Shown here: piece by piece, positions 31,359 through 40,161 of the stretch
How positions within the stretch are numbered: the stretch's first letter is position 1
Layout of the letters: each line of letters starts with the position of its first letter
Source of the DNA: G965261055 sp965261055 [NCBI: Fibrobacteria bacterium]
GTDB lineage: Bacteria; Fibrobacterota; Fibrobacteria; UBA11236
DNA: 64,000 bases
Assembly (NCBI GenBank): GCA_965261055.1
Contig: OZ253440.1
Span: 1,178,001-1,242,000 of the forward strand
Reading direction: 5' to 3'
Position numbers and translations under genes: made by a program
Notes under the pieces: model-generated
The model's input: only the letters and a program-made list of their open reading frames with translations
The model's database searches: none
What the model was told of the DNA's origin: nothing

Positions 31359-32380
31359 TCCTTTGTTGGCAGCATTAGCTGGTTACTACTGTTGCCGTTA
31401 CTGTTGCTGTCGATCCGTCTACTATACCTACTGTAGCACTTCACACTAACACTACTTACCAATATCGGTGTTACTGTTACTGCTACTGTTGCTGTGTAAG
31501 GTCCGTCGGTTGTCGTTACGGTGATTGTTGCTGTTCCCACTCCTACGGCTGTTATTTCACCACTTTGATCCACGGTCGCTACTTGATCATCACTACTTGA
31601 CCATGTCACCGAGTTGTCGGTCGCATTACCTGGTGACACTGTCGCAGTTACTGTTGCTGTCGATTCGTCTACTATACTTATTGTAACACTTCCAGAAATA
31701 CTCACACCCGTTACACTTACTGTTCCAGCGGTTACTGTGACAACTATTGTCTCTGTTATGTTAGATGCATCTTGTGTCGTTACAGTGATAGTTGCTGTGC
31801 CTACTCCTACTGCTGTTATCACACCACTTTGAGTCACGGTCGCTACTTGAGCATCACTACTTGACCACATCAATCCTTTGTTGGCAGCATTAGCTGGTAA
31901 TACTGTTGCCGTTACTGTTGCTGTCGATCCGTCTACTATACCTACTGTAGCACTTCCAACACTAACACTACTTACCAATATCGGTGTTACTGTTACTGCT
32001 ACTGTTGCTGTGTAAGGTCCGTCGGTTGTCGTTACGGTGATTGTTGCTGTTCCCACTCCTACGGCTGTTATTTCACCACTTTGATCCACGGTCGCTACTT
32101 GATCATCACTACTTGACCATGTCACCGAGTTGTCGGTCGCATTAGCAGGTGATACTGTCGCTACTACTGTTGCGGTCAATTCATTTACTATACTTACTGT
32201 GGATTCATCAACACTCACACCACTTACACTTATTGTTCCGATTGGTGCAGCTGTTACTGTTACTGCTACTGTTGCTGTGTGAGATCCGTCGCTTGTCGTT
32301 ACGGTGATGTCCGCTGTGCCTACTCCTTCTGCTGTTATCACACCGTTATCAACGGTCGCTATTTGAGCATCACTACTTGA
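30841..32380. repeat. Tandem repeat, 516-base period (two Big2 domains)
   Basis: The motif aatcctttgttggcagcatt recurs at 30,841, 31,357 and 31,872, giving periods of 516 and 515 bases. The units are nearly identical, each encoding two Big2 domains of about 86 residues. The 515-base unit contains the two indels that break the reading frame. Confidence 0.85.
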
Positions 32381-33355
32381 CCATATCACCGATTTATCTG
32401 TCGCATTAGCAGGTGATACTGTCGCTAAGATTGTTGCGGTCAATCCGTCTACTATACTTACTATGGATCCATCAACACTCACACCACTTACACTTATTGT
32501 TCCGATTGGTGCAGCTATTACGGTTACTATTACTGTCGCTATGCGAGATCCGTCGGTTGTCGTTACGATGATAGTTGCTGTGCCTTCTCCTTCTGCTGTT
32601 ATCACACCACTTTGATCCACTGTCGCTACTTGATCATCACTACTTGACCATGTCACTGTTTTATCTGTTGCAGTTGCTGGCTCTACTGTCGCTACGACTG
32701 TTGCTGTCGATCCTACTTCTAAACTTACTTCAACAAGATCAACATTCACACCACTTACACTTATTGTTCCAGCGGTTACTGTAACAACTATTGTCGCTGT
32801 GTGAGATCCATCGGTTGTCGTTACGGTGATATTTGCTGTGCCTACTCCTTCTGCTGTTATCACACCACTTTGATCCACTGTCGCTACTTGATCATCACTA
32901 CTTGACCATGTCACTGTTTTATCTGTTGCAGTTGCTGGCTCTACTGTCGCTACGACTGTTGCTGTCGATCCTACTTCTAAACTTACTTCAGAAAGATCAA
33001 CATTCACACTCGTTACACTTACTGTTCCAGCGGTTACTGTAACAACTATTGTCGCTATGCGAGATCCATCGGTTGTCGTTACGGTGATGGTTGCTGTTCC
33101 AGCTAATGCTGCTGTTATCACACCACTTTGATCCACTGTCGCTACTTGATCATCACTACTTGACCATGTCACCGATTTATCTGTCGCATTAGCAGGTGAT
33201 ACTGTCGCTAAGATTGTGGCGGTCAATCCATCTACTATACTTACTGTGGATTCATCAACACTCACACCACTTACACTTACTGTTGCTGGTACAACTGATG
33301 AACCCCCACAATTGAAAATCAATAAAGCTGACAATACTAATAATAATTTAAACAT
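31355..33355 (-). CDS. Big2-repeat lipoprotein, 5' portion (frameshifted)
   Basis: The gene starts with a lipoprotein signal 'LSALLIFNCGG' (Cys16) after a strong AAAGGAAG ribosome-binding site. About seven Big2 domains of about 85 residues follow, several nearly identical. The frame is lost at about 31,441, where two bases are missing relative to the copies 516 bases on either side, and a further extra base at about 31,384 does not restore it; the ORF then ends in non-repeat sequence ('SRYSRRIDSNSN'). Correcting a net one-base loss joins it to the downstream ORF as a single protein of about 1,750 residues with about 20 Big2 domains. The lipid anchor suggests an outer-membrane or surface location. 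Confidence 0.75.
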   Translation of the reverse strand: MFKLLLVLSALLIFNCGGSSVVPATVSVSGVSVDESTVSIVDGLTATILATVSPANATDKSVTWSSSDDQVATVDQSGVITAALAGTATITVTTTDGSRIATIVVTVTAGTVSVTSVNVDLSEVSLEVGSTATVVATVEPATATDKTVTWSSSDDQVATVDQSGVITAEGVGTANITVTTTDGSHTATIVVTVTAGTISVSGVNVDLVEVSLEVGSTATVVATVEPATATDKTVTWSSSDDQVATVDQSGVITAEGEGTATIIVTTTDGSRIATVIVTVIAAPIGTISVSGVSVDGSIVSIVDGLTATILATVSPANATDKSVIWSSSDAQIATVDNGVITAEGVGTADITVTTSDGSHTATVAVTVTAAPIGTISVSGVSVDESTVSIVNELTATVVATVSPANATDNSVTWSSSDDQVATVDQSGEITAVGVGTATITVTTTDGPYTATVAVTVTPILVSSVSVGSATVGIVDGSTATVTATVLPANAANKGLMWSSSDAQVATVTQSGVITAVGVGTATITVTTQDASNITETIVVTVTAGTVSVTGVSISGSVTISIVDESTATVTATVSPGNATDNSVTWSSSDDQVATVDQSGEITAVGVGTATITVTTTDGPYTATVAVTVTPILVSSVSVKCYSRYSRRIDSNSNGNSSNQLMLPTKD

Positions 33356-33390
33356 AAAACACTTCCTTTATAGAACTTAAATTGAAATTA

Positions 33391-33414
33391 ATATAATTCT
33401 AAAACTATGTCAAG
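33391..33414 (-). promoter_or_regulatory. Promoter-like TTGACA element upstream of Big2 gene
   Basis: On the minus strand TTGACA is followed after 6-7 bases by TAGAAT and then an AT-rich stretch, about 50 bases before the start of the Big2 gene. The same block occurs upstream of three other Big2 genes (45,583; 56,335; 62,395). It resembles a -35 element, though the -10 assignment and spacing are unclear. Confidence 0.45.
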
Positions 33415-33499
33415 TTATATCAAATAAATTCCTACTTATTTCTAATCACTTTAATCATTAGCAACATCGGCTATGCTATTTATAGTTACTATATGATCT

Positions 33500-33847
33500 T
33501 TACATGATTTTCGTAAAAAACTGTAAAACGGCATCAATCATAACATCACCATAAGATCTATTTTAATTTTTCGGCAGTTTTCTAATTGCTTTTAATTTTC
33601 AAAATAATGATTTCTCGTGTTCCAGTGTTTGTTTATTATCAGACTCAAAAGTCTTCTTCCTCAAGAGAGAACAAACTAACTATTTCTTGTCCTTTTAAAA
33701 CACTATCACTTTTTTAGTTAACTTGAGAACAGGATATTCATCTTGCATAAATTTCAATAAATTCAAATCTACCAAATTTTGAATATAGCCTTTCCAATGT
33801 TTCATAGAGATCTCCTGACCCAGCTCCAAAAGTTTTAATTTATGCCA
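33500..33847 (-). pseudogene. Decayed 3' end of a recQ helicase gene
   Basis: The minus-strand translation from 33,847 gives 'WHKLKLLELGQEISMKHW', then 'LVDLNLLKFMQDEYPVLKLT', which follows the RecQ winged-helix (RQC) pattern 'h.kLs.fGiGke.s...W...i.qL...gll.....ypvLkLT'. A +1 shift then gives 'VLKGQEIVSL', and after further disruptions 'KLKAIRKLP' and 'DAVLQFFTKIM', which fit the start and end of the HRDC domain. Several stops and frameshifts mean it is not functional. Upstream bases to about 33,990 probably belong to the same remnant. It lies just upstream of the Big2 gene, and shorter related pieces lie at 15,870-16,098 and 27,731-28,029. Confidence 0.6.
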
Positions 33848-34007
33848 ACTTTTAATTCTTTAAACACTGTAACATTAAACAATAGAGATTTCTGCATTTA
33901 ACGATTCTTTTATCTTGCATCCAAAATTTATACCAATAACTGAATAAGACTTAGCTTAGGTTTTCATGTCTTCTCACACTGAACTAATTTTTAAAGATGC
34001 CAACATA

Positions 34008-34832
34008 TTAGAATATATCTATACCATCTCTAGCTTTTGTAAAGTATTCTGTTGATTTCTTAATTTTATCCCAATATAGATTCCACTCTTCTAAGCTCAA
34101 ATCTAAAGGCTTCAATTGGTCATTGATCACTTCTTGATACATAGACTCAAAACGGGTTATAAATTTGTAATTCGCTTTTTGTAACGCTAGGTCAGGACTT
34201 ATCTTTAATTTTCTAGCTAAGTTTACCATTGAAAATAACAAGTCTCCAAACTCTTCTTCTTGACAATTAAAATTCTTGGATACAATTTCATCTTCTAATT
34301 CTTGTATCTCTTCTTTAACCTTATCTAAAGATCCTTTAAAATCTGGCCAATCAAAACCTACTTCTGCTACTCTTTTTTGAACCTTTTTTGCCTTCAGAAG
34401 GCTCGTTAATTGAGATGGAATTGCATCAAAAAAACCAACCTTAGTATCTGAAAATTTTTCCTTTTGTTTAGCCTCTATCCAGATTTTTTCTACATCCTCC
34501 ACAGATTTTACTTGTTGACCTTTATTAAAAACATGGGGATGACGACGAAGAAGTTTTTCCGATAAGCCTTGTATAACATCTTTCATTTCAAACAAACTTT
34601 TTTCTTTTGCCATCTGAGAATGAAAAACAACTTGTAACAAGATGTCTCCCAATTCTTCTTTCATATCTAAAGTATCTTTTTTAATAACAGCATCAACATA
34701 TTCATAAGACTCCTCTATAAGGCAATCTAGGATACTTTCAAATGTCTGTTTTTTATCCCAAGGGCAACCGTCTGGTAGCCTTAATGCCTCCATGATTTTC
34801 AATAAATTTTCTAAACTTGAAGAAGGCTTCAT
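34008..34832 (-). CDS. mazG: Nucleoside triphosphate pyrophosphohydrolase MazG
   Basis: MazG hydrolyses (d)NTPs to monophosphates and pyrophosphate. The 274-residue protein has two MazG domains. The N-terminal one has 'DGCPWDKKQTFESI', 'EESYEYVDAV' and 'EELGDILLQVVFHS'; the C-terminal one has 'EEIQELEDEI' and 'EEFGDLLFSMVNLARKL'. The E-x-x-E...E-x-x-D metal-binding sets are intact in both, as in E. coli MazG. It follows rplS on the same strand with a 62-base gap. No mazEF pair is adjacent. Confidence 0.93.
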   Translation of the reverse strand: MKPSSSLENLLKIMEALRLPDGCPWDKKQTFESILDCLIEESYEYVDAVIKKDTLDMKEELGDILLQVVFHSQMAKEKSLFEMKDVIQGLSEKLLRRHPHVFNKGQQVKSVEDVEKIWIEAKQKEKFSDTKVGFFDAIPSQLTSLLKAKKVQKRVAEVGFDWPDFKGSLDKVKEEIQELEDEIVSKNFNCQEEEFGDLLFSMVNLARKLKISPDLALQKANYKFITRFESMYQEVINDQLKPLDLSLEEWNLYWDKIKKSTEYFTKARDGIDIF

Positions 34833-34894
34833 TACAAAAAATAAAAATAATATAAAAAGTGATATATATCAGATCACTTTTATCAAAGATTCAA

Positions 34895-35236
34895 CTACTT
34901 ACGTTCTTTAATTCGAGTTGCTTTACCAGTAAGATCCCTTAAATAGTAAAGTTTAGCTCGTCTAACTTTACCTAAACGATCAACAGTGATTTTTGAAATA
35001 TGAGGTGAATGTAAAGGGAAAATTCGTTCTACAGCAATACCTTGAGAAATTTTACGAACGGTGAATGTTGCATTTAAACCAGATCCTCGACTTTGTATAA
35101 CGGTTCCTTGAAAAACTTGTATCCTTTCCTTAGATCCCTCTTTAATTTTTACATCAACTGTAACAGTATCACCAGATTGGAACTCTGGTCGCTCTGTTAA
35201 ATGTTCTTTCTCAATTGCTTCGATTATCTGGGACAT
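34895..35236 (-). CDS. rplS: 50S ribosomal protein L19
   Basis: bL19 lies at the 30S-50S interface. The 113-residue protein shows '[20 protein letters not shown]', '[16 protein letters not shown]', '[20 protein letters not shown]' and '[20 protein letters not shown]', in the family order. It is the last gene of the conserved rpsP-rimM-trmD-rplS cluster, and a 19-base gap separates it from trmD. Confidence 0.97.
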   Translation of the reverse strand: MSQIIEAIEKEHLTERPEFQSGDTVTVDVKIKEGSKERIQVFQGTVIQSRGSGLNATFTVRKISQGIAVERIFPLHSPHISKITVDRLGKVRRAKLYYLRDLTGKATRIKERK

Positions 35237-35255
35237 AATTTTATTCCTTCATTAA

Positions 35256-35945
35256 TTATTTCAATCTCAATTTCTGATATAACTCTGGTCTTTTCGCTTT
35301 TGTTTGCTCCAAGCTTTGCTTTTCTCTCCATTGCTTCACCTTCTCATGATGACCAGAAAGTAATACTTTTGGCACATGCATATCTTCAAAAACTTCGGGA
35401 CGTGTATACACTGACCAACCTAGCTTTTGAGCATTATAAAAAGAATCAGTTTCCACAGAACTTGTATTCCCAACCACTCGCGGAAGTAAACGAACAAGAC
35501 TATCAATTAGAACCATTGCTGGCAATTCTCCTCCTGTAAGAACAAAATCACCTATACTAAGTTCTTCATCGACATAAGTTTCCCTAATACGATGATCTAT
35601 CCCTTTATAGTGACCACAAATGATAAGAATTTTTTCTTTGCTCGCCAATTGTTTTGCTCGATTTTGTGTAAAAAGTTGTCCTTGAGGAGTTACAAAAATA
35701 GTATGATGGGTTTTTTCTTCTCCCCAAATTGTACGTATTCCATTTGCAAGAACATCTGGCTTCAAAACCATACCTGCTTCACCTCCATAAGGAACATCAT
35801 CAACTTTACCATAAGCATCTAAAGCAAAATTTCTTAAATGATGACATTCTAAATCCACTGCTTTTTTTTCCTGTGCTTTCCCTACAATACTTGTATTAAG
35901 TGCTGTAAACATTTGAGGGAAAAGGGTTAAAACATCAATTTTCAT
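35256..35945 (-). CDS. trmD: tRNA (guanine-N1)-methyltransferase TrmD
   Basis: TrmD methylates G37 next to the anticodon to prevent frameshifting. The 229-residue SPOUT enzyme has 'IDVLTLFPQMF', 'DDVPYGGEAGMVLKPDVL', the knot sequences 'LIICGHYKGIDHRI' and 'IGDFVLTGGELPAMVLID', and 'WSVYTRPEVF' followed by 'VPKVLLSGHHEKVKQWR', all at normal positions. It overlaps rimM by 11 bases. Confidence 0.97.
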   Translation of the reverse strand: MKIDVLTLFPQMFTALNTSIVGKAQEKKAVDLECHHLRNFALDAYGKVDDVPYGGEAGMVLKPDVLANGIRTIWGEEKTHHTIFVTPQGQLFTQNRAKQLASKEKILIICGHYKGIDHRIRETYVDEELSIGDFVLTGGELPAMVLIDSLVRLLPRVVGNTSSVETDSFYNAQKLGWSVYTRPEVFEDMHVPKVLLSGHHEKVKQWREKQSLEQTKAKRPELYQKLRLK

Positions 35946-36471
35946 TATATAAATCTTCTAAAATGGAAAAATCAACTTTCACTTTTCGATTTTGTTCATC
36001 AATGTCTAAAATAAACGGCTTTACATTAGGTATAAGCTTTTCCATTTTATCTAAGCCTATAACTACCAGTAAGTCTTGAGCTGGAGAAGGTTGCACACGA
36101 TCCACCACACCCAAGGCTAAACCAATCTGATCAATGACCTCAAAATCGATAAGATCATATTGTTTTTGATAATCAAAATATTCCATTGCTTTATCTTCAG
36201 ATAAAAACAACTTTTTTGTATTTAAAAACTGTACAGACTCTAAGCTCTTAAAGTGTGTAAATTGAACAAGCCACGATTTTTGAAAAGGTTCAAGCTTTTG
36301 TATTGCTAAACTTTTATACTCTAAAGATTCATCTTGATAAAAAAAACACGAGCAATTTTGAAGATTTAAAACAGAAAAGTCAAACGATAATTTCATTTGA
36401 CCTACAACACCAAAAGAACGATGCAATTGACCCACAAATACCATTAATTGGGGCGATGGGATCTCTGACAT
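35935..36471 (-). CDS. rimM: Ribosome maturation factor RimM
   Basis: RimM assists maturation of the 30S head domain. The 178-residue protein has an N-terminal beta-barrel ('VGQLHRSFGVVGQMKLSF', about 12-29) and a C-terminal PRC barrel with 'YDLIDFEVIDQIGLALGVVD' and 'QDLLVVIGLDKMEKLIPNVK'. Identity is modest, but its place between rpsP and trmD is decisive. It overlaps trmD by 11 bases. Confidence 0.9.
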   Translation of the reverse strand: MSEIPSPQLMVFVGQLHRSFGVVGQMKLSFDFSVLNLQNCSCFFYQDESLEYKSLAIQKLEPFQKSWLVQFTHFKSLESVQFLNTKKLFLSEDKAMEYFDYQKQYDLIDFEVIDQIGLALGVVDRVQPSPAQDLLVVIGLDKMEKLIPNVKPFILDIDEQNRKVKVDFSILEDLYNEN

Positions 36472-36492
36472 TTGTACTTAAAAGTAAAAAAA

Positions 36493-36921
36493 CTACTCAG
36501 CCACAGCTTCTGAAGTTTCTTCTTTAGCAACAATTTCTTTAGCTTCTTCAGTCGCTTCTAGTTTTTGCTTTTCACGCTCAATTGTTTTGCGACTTTTCTT
36601 TTTAGCTTTTGTTGGCCATTCTTGAGGTGTTGAAGTTGCTTCTTCAAAAGATTTTCCAGCTTTAACTTGAGCAAACTTCTCTAGTGTTCCTGAACGGAAC
36701 AAAAGTGTTTGCATCGTTTTAGACATTTGAGCTCCAATCATTAACCATTTGATAGCTGACTCTTCTTTCACTTCAAATGTAGGAGGTGTTGTATTTGGAT
36801 TATAATGCCCTATTTGTTCTAAAAATCTTCCAGTAGGACGACGACGACTGTCAGCTACAGTAATACGGTAAGTTGGGTAGTGCTTTCTACCAAAGCGGGC
36901 TAATCTAATAATTGTTGCCAA
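36493..36921 (-). CDS. rpsP: 30S ribosomal protein S16
   Basis: bS16 is a 30S body protein. Residues 1-80 carry the family sequence ('IRLARFGRKHYPTYRITVAD', 'RPTGRFLEQIGHYNP', 'WLMIGAQMSKTMQTLLFRSG'). At 142 residues it is longer than the usual 80-90 because of a basic-then-acidic tail (about 95-142, KAKKKSRKTIEREKQ followed by EEAKEIVAKEETSEAVAE), a form also seen in Bacteroidota. It is the first gene of rpsP-rimM-trmD-rplS, divergent from ispG. Confidence 0.96.
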   Translation of the reverse strand: MATIIRLARFGRKHYPTYRITVADSRRRPTGRFLEQIGHYNPNTTPPTFEVKEESAIKWLMIGAQMSKTMQTLLFRSGTLEKFAQVKAGKSFEEATSTPQEWPTKAKKKSRKTIEREKQKLEATEEAKEIVAKEETSEAVAE

Positions 36922-37039
36922 GTAAACTCCAGGTTAATTTTATTTTAGACTCAAATAATAGAAAAAAGCTACATTAACGACAAACGGTTTTTATACTTAG
37001 TTATAATAATAGAGGGCATAAATTTCTATATTATACCCT

Positions 37040-38824
37040 ATGTTAGAATATACTCAAAATCGTTTTGCTTATCATAAACGACAAACCATTCCCGTTCAAA
37101 TTGGAAATACTGTCATTGGAGGAAAAAACCCAATTCTAATCCAGTCTATGACAAACACAAACACACGAGATATACGAAAAACAGTAGATCAATCCATTGC
37201 TATGGCTCAAGCAGGTTGCCAGCTGATACGCATTACCACACCTACGGTTAAAGACGCCACCTGTTTAGAAGAAATTGTCCGTCTAACTCGTAAACAAGGC
37301 GTAACAGTTCCTTTCTGTGCCGATATTCATTTTCAACCTAAAGCTGCTTTTGAATCTTTAAAGTGGGTTCAAAAAGTACGTATAAATCCAGGCAATTTTG
37401 TAGATACAAAAACAGGGCAAACAGAATATAATTCAACCGATTTTGTCCGTGGAGAACAAAAAGTTTATGATGCTTTTTCTCCCTTTGTTAAAGAAGCTAA
37501 AAAATATAATGTAGCTATTAGAATTGGCACAAATCACGGCTCACTCTCTGACCGTATAATGGCACAATATGGTGATACTGTTGACGGAATGGTAGAATCT
37601 GCCCTTGAATTTTTACGCGTGTGCGAAACCGAAAATTATCACCAAATTGTTTTCTCTATGAAAGCATCTAATTCTCGTATTGTGATTCAAGCATATCGTC
37701 TACTTGCTGCACGATTGCAAAAAGACAATCATAAAGCTTACCCTTTTCACTTAGGTGTAACTGAAGCTGGTGATGGTCAAGATGGTCGTTTAAAATCAGC
37801 GGCTGGCATTGGAGCATTATTACTAGACGGCATTGGGGATACCATTCGAGTCTCTTTAACTGAGGATCCTATCTTGGAAATACCTGTAGCCCAAAGTTTA
37901 ATTAACTCTTGCCTACCGTCTTCCCAAAACTTTGAACTGAAAAACCCTCCATTAGAGAACATTAGTTTTTATCAATATCAAAAAAGAGAAACCAATTTAG
38001 TTTCTATTAATAACATTACTATTGGAGGGAAAAGTCCTATTTCTGTTGGAACAAAAGACCACCTAGAACAGAACTCTACAGGATATGGCAAAGCAGAATG
38101 GAGTTTAAAGCAACTTGTATTAGTACCTCAAAAAAATCTTAAAAAATTAATCCAATCACAAAAATTACACTCTTCTGACAAACCTCTTTCTTTAATTCTT
38201 GTTTCTGATTTAAATTCTTTAAATTCTTTAAAAGAGTCTCTACCTTCTCACACTCTCTTATGGTCCCTAAATACAACTCTTCGACTAAAACAGCTTTTTG
38301 AGTATCGTTTTTTAGCTAGTTGGCTAAAGCAAGAGCGCCCAAATGATCTTTTACTACTACAATCTAAAATAGATAACTCAGCAAGTCAGCAAATGCTACT
38401 CACATCCATTTGGAGTTGTTTGCTGAATGATGGTTATGGTGATACTGTACTTACAGATACAAACGATGGTGTGAAACTATCATTTGATATTTTACAAGCA
38501 TCCAGTTTAAGGCAATCTAAAACTGACTTTATTTCTTGCCCTAGTTGTGGTCGTACTTTGTTTGATTTAGAAAAAACAACACAACGCATCAAATCCTTAA
38601 CATCGCATTTATCAGAAATCTCTATTGCTATTATGGGTTGCATTGTAAATGGACCAGGGGAAATGGCTGATGCTGATTTTGGCTATGTAGGAGGTGCCCC
38701 AGGTAAAGTTAATTTATATGTTGGTTCAGACTGTATTCAAAAAGGCATTGAAGAAGAAAACGCACCAGAAGCACTCGTTGCACTCATTAAAGAGAAAGGA
38801 TGCTGGGCTGAACCCTCGTTATAA
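37040..38824 (+). CDS. ispG: 4-hydroxy-3-methylbut-2-enyl diphosphate synthase, long form
   Basis: IspG (GcpE) makes HMBPP in the MEP pathway with a [4Fe-4S] cluster. The 594-residue protein is the long form found in Bacteroidota, Chlamydiae and plants. It has an N-terminal TIM barrel ('PILIQSMTNTNTRDI', 'PFCADIHFQPKAAF', 'KVRINPGNF'), a 250-residue middle insert (about 290-500), and a C-terminal reductase-like domain with the cluster ligands in 'SCPSCGRTLFDL' and 'IMGCIVNGPGEMADADFG'. It is followed by a bidirectional terminator shared with the convergent amt gene. Confidence 0.95.
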   Translation: MLEYTQNRFAYHKRQTIPVQIGNTVIGGKNPILIQSMTNTNTRDIRKTVDQSIAMAQAGCQLIRITTPTVKDATCLEEIVRLTRKQGVTVPFCADIHFQPKAAFESLKWVQKVRINPGNFVDTKTGQTEYNSTDFVRGEQKVYDAFSPFVKEAKKYNVAIRIGTNHGSLSDRIMAQYGDTVDGMVESALEFLRVCETENYHQIVFSMKASNSRIVIQAYRLLAARLQKDNHKAYPFHLGVTEAGDGQDGRLKSAAGIGALLLDGIGDTIRVSLTEDPILEIPVAQSLINSCLPSSQNFELKNPPLENISFYQYQKRETNLVSINNITIGGKSPISVGTKDHLEQNSTGYGKAEWSLKQLVLVPQKNLKKLIQSQKLHSSDKPLSLILVSDLNSLNSLKESLPSHTLLWSLNTTLRLKQLFEYRFLASWLKQERPNDLLLLQSKIDNSASQQMLLTSIWSCLLNDGYGDTVLTDTNDGVKLSFDILQASSLRQSKTDFISCPSCGRTLFDLEKTTQRIKSLTSHLSEISIAIMGCIVNGPGEMADADFGYVGGAPGKVNLYVGSDCIQKGIEEENAPEALVALIKEKGCWAEPSL

Positions 38825-38841
38825 ATTAAAATTCTCCACAT

Positions 38842-38871
38842 AAAAAAGTCAATCAATTGATTGGCTTTTTT
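38842..38871. terminator. Bidirectional rho-independent terminator (ispG / amt)
   Basis: The hairpin around GTCAATCAATTGATTGGC is flanked by six A on the left and six T on the right, so it can end transcription from ispG (plus) and amt (minus), which converge here. Confidence 0.85.
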
Positions 38872-38880
38872 ATCTAAGAT

Positions 38881-40161
38881 TTAAGACTCTTGATTATAGG
38901 CTTCTATCCCATGTTCTGCCAAATCTAATCCTGATATTTCTTCTTGAAGATTGACTCTTATACCAATTGTGTATTTTATACCCAAAAAGATAATTGTTGC
39001 ACAGATTAAAGAGAAAACTCCGTATATAAACACACCGTACAATTGTATAAAAAATTGATCAAAACTGGCTTTGTCTCCAAAAATTCCCACAGCTAAAGTT
39101 CCCCAAATTCCACAAACAAGGTGTACAGAAATCGCTCCAACAGGATCATCTATTTTTAATTTACGATCAATGGAGACGACAGCAAAGAAAACAAGCACCC
39201 CTGCAATAAGTCCTATTAATAAAGATGAATTCAAACTCATTAAATCTGCACCAGCTGTAATACCAACTAAACCTGCTAAAATTCCGTTCAAACACATAGA
39301 AAGATCCGCTTTTTTAAACAAAACATAAGACACCATTCCAGCAGATAATCCACCTGCAGCTCCAGCGATACATGTTGTCATTAAAACAAGTGAGGTTAAA
39401 GCTGGATCAGCACTTAAAACAGAACCACCATTAAATCCAAACCACCCGAGCCAAAGTAAAAAAGCACCAATTGTTGCAACAGGTAAATTATGAGGTAGCA
39501 TTGGCACCATTTTGTTATCCTTACGATATTTACCTACACGAGCACCTAAAATAATTGCCCCAACTAACGCAGCCCAACCGCCTACGCTATGAACTAAAGT
39601 AGATCCAGCAAAATCATAAAAACCCATTTTATCTAAAAAGCCTCCGCCCCATTTCCAAGAACCAGCAATAGGATAAACAAAAGAGATATAAATAATAGTA
39701 AAAACAATAAATGCACTTAATTTAATTCTCTCAGCAACGGCTCCTGAAACAATTGTAACCGCTGTTGCACAAAACATAGCTTGGAATAAAAAATCAGCAT
39801 AATAAGTATAAGCACCATTAGCATAACCTGCTGTGTCACCACCAGCAGGAAGAGACAAACCAAAACCCGAAAAGCCCAAGTAACCATTAAATTCTCCTGG
39901 GTACATCAAGTTAAATCCGATGTAAGCATAACTGATAATACCAAAACAGATAATAAAAGAATTTTTAAATAAAATATTCACTACATTCTTAGAACGAACA
40001 AAACCAGACTCTAATGTCGCAAAACCTAAATGCATTAAAAACACCAAAGCGGCACAAAGGAGTATCCAAATATTATTAACAACAAACGATGGATTTAGAG
40101 TTATGGACTCCGCAAACAAAGGTGTACATAAAAAAAGACTCAACAACAGTTTGATTGGCAT
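38881..40161 (-). CDS. amt: Ammonium transporter (Amt/MEP family)
   Basis: Amt proteins are trimeric ammonium channels. The 426-residue protein has a cleavable signal (about residues 1-17, 'LLSLFLCTPLFAESI') and about eleven transmembrane helices. Family marks include 'LGFATLESGFVRSKNVVNI', 'DFLFQAMFCATAVTIVSGAVAE', 'DFAGSTLVHSVGGWAALVGA' with the first pore His, and 'GAISVHLVCGIWGTLAVG' with the second. The usual partner glnK (PII) is not next to it in this window. It likely supplies ammonium to GdhA. Confidence 0.93.
   Translation of the reverse strand: MPIKLLLSLFLCTPLFAESITLNPSFVVNNIWILLCAALVFLMHLGFATLESGFVRSKNVVNILFKNSFIICFGIISYAYIGFNLMYPGEFNGYLGFSGFGLSLPAGGDTAGYANGAYTYYADFLFQAMFCATAVTIVSGAVAERIKLSAFIVFTIIYISFVYPIAGSWKWGGGFLDKMGFYDFAGSTLVHSVGGWAALVGAIILGARVGKYRKDNKMVPMLPHNLPVATIGAFLLWLGWFGFNGGSVLSADPALTSLVLMTTCIAGAAGGLSAGMVSYVLFKKADLSMCLNGILAGLVGITAGADLMSLNSSLLIGLIAGVLVFFAVVSIDRKLKIDDPVGAISVHLVCGIWGTLAVGIFGDKASFDQFFIQLYGVFIYGVFSLICATIIFLGIKYTIGIRVNLQEEISGLDLAEHGIEAYNQES

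Noticed and set aside
28132-33042. Many plus-strand ORFs opposite the Big2 genes, with Val/Thr/Ile-rich sequence
   Set aside because: They mirror the repeats at the same period, have no ribosome-binding sites or independent protein features, and overlap clear Big2 coding on the other strand.
35201-35539. 112-codon plus-strand ORF across rplS and trmD
   Set aside because: Antisense to two conserved genes with no similarity of its own.
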